The notes under the pieces are model-generated. The model did no database searches. It was given only the letters and a program-made list of their open reading frames with translations, and was not told the origin of the DNA. Below, in pieces: positions 1 to 5,204 of a stretch of DNA of 7,373 nt. Made by a program: the position numbers and the translations under genes. The stretch lies in assembly GCA_900551665.1 (NCBI GenBank), contig URWW01000050.1, forward strand, positions 1-7,373. Direction: 5' to 3'. Each line of letters begins with the position of its first letter. The stretch's first letter is position 1. Source of the stretch: an uncultured Collinsella sp. Its GTDB lineage: Bacteria; Actinomycetota; Coriobacteriia; Coriobacteriales; Coriobacteriaceae.

Positions 1-939
1 ATCGCCGGCGTCGAGACGCCCGATGAGGGTCATATCGTGGTGAATGGCGTGACGTTCTTCGACTCCCGCTCGGGCGTCAACCTCTCGCCGCAGGAGCGCA
101 AGACGGCACTGCTGTTTCAGAATTACCAGCTCTTCCCTCACATGACGGCCCTTCAGAACGTGTGCGCGGGCATGCCCAGGCCCGCCCGCGATGACCGGGC
201 CATGCGGTTCCTCGAGATTTTCGGCGTCTCCACCCTCGCTGACCGCCATCCATCGCAGCTTTCCGGGGGCCAGCAGCAGCGCGTGGCGCTCGCCCGCATG
301 CTCGCCGCGCGTCCGGGGATCCTCATGTTCGACGAGCCGTTCTCCGCGCTCGACTCCTACCTCAAGAGTGCGTTGGAGCAGAACTTGCTCGACGTGTTCT
401 CCGTGGTCAATCGCACGGTGCTTTACGTGAGCCACGACATCGACGAGGCGTGCCGCCTGTGCGATCGCATCTGCGTGATGCATGACGGCCATGTGGAGGA
501 GGGCGGCACCGCCGAGGAGCTCATGGCTCGTCCCCGCACCCTGGCGGGTATGCGTCTCACGGGGTGCAAGAACACCTCGAGGGCGCGCCGCGTGTCGGCA
601 ACTGAGGTCGAGGCGATTGATTGGGGCATGACGTTCGACGTCGGCCGCGAGGTGCCCGGCGATGTGGCGTATGTGGGGGTGCGCGCGCGGCACATCCACC
701 GTGATCGCGAGCGGGGCGGCGGTGAGCGGGGGCGCAACAGCTTCGATCTGCATGTGGTGCGCGTGAGCGATGCGCGCTTCGAGCGCCTGGTGCTGCTTGA
801 GCCGCCGTGCGAGGGCTCGCGTGCGCGCATCCAGTGGAAGGTCGACAAGCTCGACACGCCGCAAGACGAGTGGCCGCGGGCGGGGGAGACTCTGCGCCTG
901 CATTTCGACGCGAGCAGGTTGCTTCTCGTAAACCGATAG
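1..939 (+). CDS. ABC transporter ATP-binding protein, molybdate (ModC) type, 5'-truncated
   Basis: This is the nucleotide-binding subunit of an importer. It hydrolyses ATP at the inner membrane face to drive uptake, most likely of molybdate or a similar oxyanion. The reading frame is open from base 1 (312 residues here), so the start and Walker A P-loop are outside the window; the first residues, IAGVETPDEG, normally lie just after the P-loop. Seen in order, in window residue numbers: Q-loop FQNYQLFPHMT (Gln40), signature LSGGQQQRVALA (87-98), Walker B ILMFDEP (Asp111-Glu112), D-loop SALD, and H-loop SHD (His145). A C-terminal part (about 205-312) with VGVRARHIH resembles the TOBE-like regulatory domain of ModC relatives. 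FDSRSG before the Q-loop and FPHMT within it favour ModC over sugar importers. The permease would be expected upstream but is not visible. The family is certain; the substrate is inferred. Confidence 0.85.
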   Translation: MAGVETPDEGHIVVNGVTFFDSRSGVNLSPQERKTALLFQNYQLFPHMTALQNVCAGMPRPARDDRAMRFLEIFGVSTLADRHPSQLSGGQQQRVALARMLAARPGILMFDEPFSALDSYLKSALEQNLLDVFSVVNRTVLYVSHDIDEACRLCDRICVMHDGHVEEGGTAEELMARPRTLAGMRLTGCKNTSRARRVSATEVEAIDWGMTFDVGREVPGDVAYVGVRARHIHRDRERGGGERGRNSFDLHVVRVSDARFERLVLLEPPCEGSRARIQWKVDKLDTPQDEWPRAGETLRLHFDASRLLLVNR

Positions 940-1005
940 GTGCGACCGTCCCGCGCGGCGCCGCGAAAGCGGGGCGATCCGCCCTGTATTCGATTCAACG
1001 GCGGT

Positions 1006-1032
1006 TTGGCGGCGCTGCGGGGGTGCTAGGCT
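1006..1032 (+). promoter_or_regulatory. Possible orphan extended -10 promoter
   Basis: TGCTAGGCT at 1024-1032 reads as an extended -10 (TGn plus TAGGCT). TTGGCG at 1006-1011 is a loose -35 with a short 15-bp spacer. No gene follows on the plus strand before the hairpin at 1069-1095, so any transcript would be about 60 nt or would run antisense to the tRNA genes. The rest of 940-1056 is GC-rich with no gene visible; it holds only a 4-bp stem with a GAAA loop at 961-972. The prediction is weak and rests on motif resemblance alone. Confidence 0.25.
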
Positions 1033-1056
1033 TCGCGCCGCAAGACAAGTCTGGAC

Positions 1057-1104
1057 GTAAAACAAAATAGGTCAGAGTTCTAACTACTCTGACCTGCGTC
1101 TTTT
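1057..1104. terminator. Bidirectional intrinsic terminator between ABC gene and tRNA-Gly
   Basis: There is a perfect 10-bp stem, AGGTCAGAGT (1069-1078) with ACTCTGACCT (1086-1095), and a 7-nt loop. Read on the minus strand, the stem is followed by ATTTTGTTTTAC (plus bases 1057-1068), a good U-rich tail just downstream of the tRNA-Pro/tRNA-Gly unit. Read on the plus strand, it is followed by GCGTCTTTT, a weaker tail that could end the ABC-transporter transcript. The main role is probably to end the tRNA transcript. Confidence 0.8.
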
Positions 1105-1106
1105 CC

Positions 1107-1180
1107 TGGAGCGGGCGACGGGAGTCGAACCCGCCTCATCAGCTTGGAAGGCTGAGGTTCTACCGATGAACTACGCCCGC
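1107..1180 (-). tRNA. tRNA-Gly (anticodon UCC)
   Basis: The minus strand folds as a full cloverleaf. The 7-bp acceptor is GCGGGCG with CGCCCGC. The anticodon loop CTTCCAA gives anticodon UCC, which reads GGA and GGG glycine codons. The T arm is GGCGGGTTCGACTCCCGTC. The discriminator base is U, and the 3' CCA is encoded (plus bases 1107-1109), so the 3' end does not need CCA addition. It lies 5 nt after tRNA-Pro on the same strand and is surely co-transcribed with it. Confidence 0.96.
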
Positions 1181-1185
1181 ATGTA

Positions 1186-1262
1186 TGGTCGGGACGACAG
1201 GATTTGAACCTGCGACATCCTGCTCCCAAAGCAGGCGCGCTACCAAACTGCGCCACGTCCCG
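1186..1262 (-). tRNA. tRNA-Pro (anticodon UGG)
   Basis: The minus strand gives a 77-nt tRNA with acceptor CGGGACG paired with CGTCCCG, discriminator A and an encoded CCA. The anticodon stem is CCTGC/GCAGG and the loop TTTGGGA gives anticodon UGG, which reads CCA/CCG and by wobble other proline codons. The C1-G72 acceptor pair is typical of bacterial tRNA-Pro. It is the first gene of a two-tRNA unit with tRNA-Gly. Confidence 0.96.
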
Positions 1263-1315
1263 AAGGTGCTGAGCAGCTGGGGTACCAAGACCCTGCTTAT
1301 CCCAAGGCGTTAGCG

Positions 1316-1344
1316 ATTATAGAGTACCCGAGCGACTTCGGCAA
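1316..1344 (-). promoter_or_regulatory. Promoter of the tRNA-Pro/tRNA-Gly unit
   Basis: The minus strand has a perfect TATAAT -10 (plus bases 1316-1321) and TTGCCG as -35 (1339-1344), separated by exactly 17 bp. The predicted start lies about 45 nt before tRNA-Pro. This is the best sigma-70-type promoter in the window, as expected for a stable-RNA gene. A G/C-rich discriminator follows the -10 (GCTAACGCC on the minus strand), compatible with growth-rate or stringent control, though that is inference. Confidence 0.8.
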
Positions 1345-1353
1345 CGGTTGCCG
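1339..1353. repeat. 15-bp perfect odd palindrome over the tRNA promoter -35
   Basis: CGGCAAC-G-GTTGCCG is a 7-1-7 perfect inverted repeat. Its left half supplies the -35 of the minus-strand tRNA promoter. It lies between the divergent tRNA and gdhA promoters, so it could be an operator for either. No U-rich tail follows, so it is not a terminator. Confidence 0.5.
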
Positions 1354-1374
1354 ACAATTGCGCACATGACGCTT

Positions 1375-1411
1375 CGAAACCACTACGAAACCTAGAGCCC
1401 TTCTCCATAAT
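1375..1411 (+). promoter_or_regulatory. Candidate gdhA promoter with tandem CGAAACC repeats
   Basis: CATAAT at 1406-1411 fits a -10 (5 of 6), which would give a leader of about 58 nt before gdhA. No good -35 is seen 16-18 bp upstream. That position instead lies in two direct copies of CGAAACC (1375-1381 and 1386-1392) spaced 11 bp apart, close to one helical turn. A weak -35 covered by in-phase repeats is what an activator-dependent promoter often looks like. The regulator is not identifiable from the sequence. Confidence 0.4.
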
Positions 1412-1475
1412 CGCTTTATTCCACCGTAGTACCATATGCAGCGCAAGAGAATTCCCACTTCTGAGGAGCACTATC

Positions 1476-2831
1476 ATGACCTATACCGATAGGGTCATCG
1501 CCGAGCTGCACGAGCGCTACGCCGATCAGCCCGAGTTCATCCAGGCCGCCGACGAGGTCCTGACCTCGATCGCCCCGGCTGTCAATGACAATCCCGCCTA
1601 TGAGGCCGCCGGTCTGCTCGAGCGTCTCGTGGAGCCCGAGCGCGTGATCATGTTCCGCGTCCCCTGGATCGACGACGAGGGCAAGTGCCAGGTCAACCGC
1701 GGTTTCCGCGTGGAGTACAACTCCGCCATCGGCCCGTACAAGGGCGGTTTGCGCTTCAACCCCACTGTCACCCTCGGCATGCTCAAATTCCTCGGTTTCG
1801 AGCAGATCTTCAAGAACGCGCTCACCACGCTGCCTATGGGCGGCGGCAAGGGCGGCTCGGACTTCGACCCCAAGGGCAAGTCCAACAACGAGATCATGCG
1901 CTTCTGCCAGTCCTTCATGACCGAGCTCTACCGCCACATCGGCCCCAACACCGATGTCCCGGCCGGCGACCTGGGCGTGGGCGGCCGTGAGGTTGCGTAC
2001 ATGTTCGGTCAGTACAAGCGTCTCAAGAACGAGTGGACCGGCGTGCTCACCGGCAAGGGCCTCTCCTTTGGCGGTTCGCTCGCCCGCACCGAGGCGACTG
2101 GCTACGGCCTCGTCTATTTCGTGGATGAGTATCTCAAGTGCCACAACGACTCCTTCGAGGGCAAGACCGTCGTGGTGCACGGCTCCGGCAACGTGGCGAT
2201 CTACGCCATCCAGAAGGCGACCCAGCTCGGCGGCAAGGTCATTGCCGCTTCCGACACCAAGGGCTGGATCGAGGATCCCGAGGGTATTGACTACAAGGTC
2301 CTTGAGGACATCTACAACAAGAAGCGCTCCGGCAACGATCGCGGCGTGAGCCTCGCCCTGTATGCCGACGCCCGTCCCAGTGCCGTGTGGCATGCCGAGG
2401 ACGGCCGCGGTGTCTGGCAGCTTCCCTGCGATATCGCACTGCCCTGCGCGCGTGAGAACACCCTTCTGCTCGAAGACGCCCGGGCGCTCGTGGCGAACGG
2501 CTGCAAGGTGGTGGGAGAGGGCGCCAACATGCCCACGACCACCGAAGCCACCAACTACCTCATCGAGAACGGCGTCGCGTTCATGCCCGGCAAGGCGGCC
2601 AACGCCGGCGGCGTGGCGACCTCCGGTCTGGAGATGAGCCAGAACGCCGAGCACCTGTCCTGGAGCTTCGATGAGGTTGATGCCAAGCTCGAGGGCATCA
2701 TGCGCGGCATCTATCATGCCTGCGACGATGCGGCCACCGAGTACGGCTATGAGGGCAACTACATGGTCGGCGCCAACATCGCCGGCTTCAAAAAGGTCGC
2801 CGACGCCATGATGGCCCAGGGCATCGTGTAA
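1476..2831 (+). CDS. gdhA: NADP-specific glutamate dehydrogenase
   Basis: This cytoplasmic enzyme reductively aminates 2-oxoglutarate with ammonium and NADPH to give glutamate, a main entry of nitrogen into metabolism. The 451-residue length matches the hexameric bacterial/fungal NADP class. Visible motifs: PYKGGLRF with substrate-binding Lys89, IFKNALT (Lys113), the active-site signature LPMGGGKGGSDFDPKG with catalytic Lys125, PAGDLGVGGRE with Asp165, and the Rossmann loop HGSGNVA (235-241) followed by VIAASDTKG. The ASDTKG end of the second strand, like the ASDS of E. coli GdhA, favours NADP. The C-terminal dehydrogenase part continues through VGEGANMPTT and ends normally. The ATG at 1476 has GAGGAG (1463-1468) 7 nt upstream. 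It stands alone between a divergent tRNA unit and its own terminator, so it is a single-gene transcript. Confidence 0.97.
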   Translation: MTYTDRVIAELHERYADQPEFIQAADEVLTSIAPAVNDNPAYEAAGLLERLVEPERVIMFRVPWIDDEGKCQVNRGFRVEYNSAIGPYKGGLRFNPTVTLGMLKFLGFEQIFKNALTTLPMGGGKGGSDFDPKGKSNNEIMRFCQSFMTELYRHIGPNTDVPAGDLGVGGREVAYMFGQYKRLKNEWTGVLTGKGLSFGGSLARTEATGYGLVYFVDEYLKCHNDSFEGKTVVVHGSGNVAIYAIQKATQLGGKVIAASDTKGWIEDPEGIDYKVLEDIYNKKRSGNDRGVSLALYADARPSAVWHAEDGRGVWQLPCDIALPCARENTLLLEDARALVANGCKVVGEGANMPTTTEATNYLIENGVAFMPGKAANAGGVATSGLEMSQNAEHLSWSFDEVDAKLEGIMRGIYHACDDAATEYGYEGNYMVGANIAGFKKVADAMMAQGIV

Positions 2832-2860
2832 CGACGAGCTGTGGAAACTGGATAGTTCGA

Positions 2861-2891
2861 GGGACGCGTGCAGCGGCGCGCGTCCCTTTTT
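2861..2891 (+). terminator. Intrinsic terminator of gdhA
   Basis: The 8-bp GC stem is GGGACGCG (2861-2868) with CGCGTCCC (2879-2886). It can be extended inward by a T-G wobble and a G-C pair to leave a 6-nt loop. Five T residues follow at 2887-2891. It begins 29 nt after the gdhA stop codon, and its T tract runs straight into the next promoter. Confidence 0.88.
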
Positions 2892-2899
2892 GCTATTAT
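2891..2899 (+). promoter_or_regulatory. Extended -10 promoter for tRNA-Leu (and probably tig)
   Basis: TGCTATTAT is a TGn extended -10 with TATTAT matching 5 of 6. No -35 is recognisable because bases 2871-2876 lie in the gdhA terminator stem, which suits an extended -10 promoter that does not need one. Transcription would start near 2906, about 14 nt before the mature tRNA-Leu 5' end, leaving a short leader for RNase P to remove. Confidence 0.6.
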
Positions 2900-2919
2900 G
2901 TTCGCCTGTGTGACCAGCT

Positions 2920-3004
<85 letters not shown>

Positions 3005-3062
3005 GTCGCGCGCACACAAGGTATCAAGGGATCGGCACCCAAATCCTTGCCGAGTGTATTAG

Positions 3063-3075
3063 AGGAGGAACGTTG
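3063..3075 (+). promoter_or_regulatory. tig: Strong ribosome binding site setting a TTG start for tig
   Basis: AGGAGG at 3063-3068 lies 4 nt before TTG at 3073. The frame upstream runs through the tRNA-Leu gene and cannot be coding, and no ATG or GTG occurs in frame until well inside the protein. Homologous trigger factors begin at about this residue (NITSDVKDAKL), so the TTG is well supported. Confidence 0.85.
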
Positions 3076-4368
3076 AACATCACTTCTGACGTGAAGGACG
3101 CCAAGCTCACCGCTACGGTCACCATCCCGGCCGCCGACGTCGACGCCATCATCAAGAAGGCCTACAAGGCTGCCGCCAAGCAGTACCGCTTCCCCGGCTT
3201 CCGCGCCGGCAAGGCCCCCCGTCCCGTGATCGACTCCGCCCTGGGCAAGGACGCCGTGCTCGCGCAGGCCACCAACGAACTGATCGGCTCCAACGAGGGC
3301 AACGTCCTCAACGAGCTCGACATCGTCCCCGTCAAGGAGGGCGATTACCAGGAGATCGACCTGTGCGCCGACGGCACCGACTACACCTACACCGTCGAGT
3401 TCACCCTGCGCCCGTCCGCTGAGCTCTCCTCCTACGACGCCGTCGAGATCGAGATGCCCCCTGCGGAGGTCACCGAGGCCGAGATCGACCAGCAGGTCGA
3501 CATGCTCATGGGTTACCACGCCACCTTCGAGGACGTCGAGCGTGCCGTCGAGGGTTCCGACTACGTGACCGTCGACATCAAGAACGTCGCGAACGCCGAC
3601 GCGCTCGCCGGCGAGGGCCGCGTCATCGCCATGGGCGCCGGTCACCTGCCCAAGGAGTTCGACGAGGGCCTGCTGGGCATGAACGTCGACGAGACCAAGA
3701 CCATCTCCTGGACTCCCGAGGTCGAGGGCGCCGAGGAGGCTTCCGTCGAGGTCACCGTCAAGGGCGTCAAGGAGCGCAAGCTCCCCGAGCTCAACGATGA
3801 GTTCGCGAAGACCAACTTCGGCTTCGACGGTGTGGACGCCATGCGCGACGCCGTGAAGCTCGAGATCGAGTCCGACAAGTCCTCTCAGCTTCCCCAGCTC
3901 AAGGAGAACCGCTGCGTCGCCAAGCTCGCCGAGCGTCTCCAGCTCGACGAGATGGACGAGGATTACGAGCAGTCCGTCTTCCAGGAGCTCGGCCAGAACT
4001 TCCTGCAGAGCCTTTCCGCTCGCGGCATGAGCCTCGACGGCTGGCTGCAGGCCAACCGCATCAGCTCCGAGGAGTTCATCGCCGACCTGCACCGTCAGGC
4101 CAACGACGTCGCCCGCGAGTCCCTCGCGCTGGACGCCCTCGCCCGCGAGCTCAAGATCGAGGTCTCCGCTGAGGACGTCGACGGCGAGTTCGAGCGCGCC
4201 GGCATCGAGGACGTCGTGTCCTCCAAGGCCCAGTTCGTCGCCGATGGCCGCATGCCCGCCGTCCGCGACTCCATCCGTCGCTCCAAGGCCGTCGACTGGC
4301 TGGTCGAGAACGCGAAGGTGACCGAGGTCGACGAGGCCGCTCGCGCCGCCGAGGCCAAGGCCGAGTAG
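3073..4368 (+). CDS. tig: Trigger factor, ribosome-associated chaperone and prolyl isomerase
   Basis: Trigger factor docks next to the ribosomal exit tunnel and shields nascent chains; its middle domain is an FKBP-type peptidyl-prolyl isomerase. The product is 431 residues, normal for the family (E. coli 432). The N-terminal ribosome-binding domain carries the signature FPGFRAGKAPR (40-50), whose Phe-Arg-Lys residues contact ribosomal protein L23. The FKBP segment spans about 160-240 (YVTVDIKN through PKEFDEGLLGM to VKERKLPEL). The rest is the helical C-terminal chaperone domain, ending in an Ala/Glu/Lys-rich tail. The FKBP part keeps the fold landmarks but looks poor in the usual active-site aromatics, so isomerase activity may be weak (inference). 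Codons are very strongly C/G-ending, which suggests high expression. It lies between tRNA-Leu and clpP, in the classic tig-clpP-clpX order. Confidence 0.96.
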   Translation: MNITSDVKDAKLTATVTIPAADVDAIIKKAYKAAAKQYRFPGFRAGKAPRPVIDSALGKDAVLAQATNELIGSNEGNVLNELDIVPVKEGDYQEIDLCADGTDYTYTVEFTLRPSAELSSYDAVEIEMPPAEVTEAEIDQQVDMLMGYHATFEDVERAVEGSDYVTVDIKNVANADALAGEGRVIAMGAGHLPKEFDEGLLGMNVDETKTISWTPEVEGAEEASVEVTVKGVKERKLPELNDEFAKTNFGFDGVDAMRDAVKLEIESDKSSQLPQLKENRCVAKLAERLQLDEMDEDYEQSVFQELGQNFLQSLSARGMSLDGWLQANRISSEEFIADLHRQANDVARESLALDALARELKIEVSAEDVDGEFERAGIEDVVSSKAQFVADGRMPAVRDSIRRSKAVDWLVENAKVTEVDEAARAAEAKAE

Positions 4369-4424
4369 TCCTTAGGGCTCTCCGTCACGTGATGCGGCGC
4401 ATGCAAGTTTGTGTCCGCGAAAAC

Positions 4425-4437
4425 GTGTATCATACAC
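4425..4437 (+). promoter_or_regulatory. Candidate clpPX promoter -10 inside a 13-bp palindrome
   Basis: TATCAT at 4428-4433 is the best -10 in the tig-clpP gap and would give a leader of about 145 nt. It sits inside GTGTAT-C-ATACAC (4425-4437), a perfect 6-1-6 inverted repeat. The -35 position (4405-4410, AAGTTT) is poor, so the promoter may need an activator, and a dimeric regulator bound at the palindrome would cover the -10. No CIRCE or HspR-type (HAIR) element is seen nearby. Confidence 0.4.
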
Positions 4438-4457
4438 AGCTGAACGGCTGAAGTTCT

Positions 4458-4504
4458 TACGGTGCCCCACCGCGCGAAGTCGAGGTAGGGCACCGTATGT
4501 TTCT
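4458..4504 (+). terminator. Stem-loop in the tig-clpP gap (weak terminator or leader hairpin)
   Basis: TACGGTGCCC (4458-4467) pairs perfectly with GGGCACCGTA (4488-4497). After one mismatch, ACC/GGT pair further in and leave a 12-nt loop. The tail TGTTTCT is only partly U-rich. It could be a leaky terminator for tig read-through, but it lies downstream of the best clpP promoter candidate, so it may instead be a structural or attenuating element in the clpP leader. Confidence 0.5.
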
Positions 4505-4583
4505 ATCTCGCGGGCGCGCGCCGTCCGCACATGCCGAACTTGCCTCGCGTCGCGTATGCGGCGCACAACCCGAAAGGAGCCAT

Positions 4584-5204
4584 ATGATCAATCGCATCGA
4601 CTCCGCGCTCGTGCCCTACGTCATCGAGCAGACCCCTCGCGGTGAGCGCAGCTATGACATCTACTCCCGTCTCCTGAACGACCGCATCGTCTTTTTGGGC
4701 GAGGAGGTCAACTCGGTGACTGCCAACCTGGTCATCGCGCAGCTTCTGCACCTCGAGAGCCAGGATGCCGAGAAGGACATCTCCCTCTACATCAATTCGC
4801 CCGGTGGCGAGGTCTATTCCGGTCTGGCCATCTTGGACACGATGAACTACATCAAGCCCGACGTTTCCACCATCTGCGTCGGTATGGCCGCCTCCATGGC
4901 CGCCGTCCTCCTCGCCGCCGGCGCCCCCGGCAAGCGCTTCAGCCTGCCGCACTCCAAGATCATGATCCACCAACCCAGCGGTGGTGCTCAGGGTCAGCAG
5001 ACCGAGATCGAGATCGCCGCTCGCGAGATTCGCGAGACCCGCAACACGTTGAACCAGATCCTGGCCGATTGCACCGGCAAGCCGTTCGAGCAGGTCGAGC
5101 GGGACACTGAGCGAGACAACTATCTCCGTGCCGAGCAGGCGCTCGAGTATGGCCTCATCGACCGCATCGTCACGTCCCGCAACGACTCCGGGAGCGAGCG
5201 CTAA
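4584..5204 (+). CDS. clpP: ATP-dependent Clp protease proteolytic subunit
   Basis: ClpP is the serine peptidase of the ClpXP and ClpAP/ClpCP machines. Two heptameric rings form a chamber that cuts unfolded proteins fed in by an AAA+ partner. The protein is 206 residues, the usual size. The catalytic triad is complete: Ser104 in GMAASMAAV, His129 in SKIMIHQPSGG and Asp178 in ERDTERDNY, with the 25- and 49-residue spacings known from E. coli ClpP. The N-terminus has the axial-loop segment VPYVIEQTPRGERSYD and SPGGEVYSG is present. The ATG at 4584 has AAAGGAG ending 4 nt before it. An upstream in-frame ATG at 4497 overlaps the hairpin, has no Shine-Dalgarno site and would add non-conserved residues, so it is rejected. 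The stop overlaps the clpX start (TAATG), so the two are coupled. Confidence 0.97.
   Translation: MINRIDSALVPYVIEQTPRGERSYDIYSRLLNDRIVFLGEEVNSVTANLVIAQLLHLESQDAEKDISLYINSPGGEVYSGLAILDTMNYIKPDVSTICVGMAASMAAVLLAAGAPGKRFSLPHSKIMIHQPSGGAQGQQTEIEIAAREIRETRNTLNQILADCTGKPFEQVERDTERDNYLRAEQALEYGLIDRIVTSRNDSGSER

Larger units (their letters stand above)
4392..4565. repeat. Repeated decamer ATGCGGCGCA flanking the clpP promoter and leader
   Basis: ATGCGGCGCA occurs at 4392-4401 and again at 4556-4565. Both copies contain the symmetric core TGCG-G-CGCA; the first extends to a perfect 5-1-5 palindrome (4392-4402). One copy lies about 30 bp upstream of the proposed -10. The other is in the leader, just ahead of the clpP ribosome binding site. 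Only these two positions are repeated; the DNA between them is not part of the repeat. Confidence 0.45.

Noticed and set aside
4367..4379. Small hairpin AGTCC-TTA-GGGCT just after tig as terminator
   Set aside because: The stem is 5 bp with one wobble and is not followed by a T tract.
4408..4424. Possible ClgR-type site (GTTTGT-N4-GCGAAA) upstream of the clpP -10
   Set aside because: The right half resembles GCGAAC but the left half matches poorly and the spacing differs from the published CGC-N5-GCG pattern, so it is not reported as a site.
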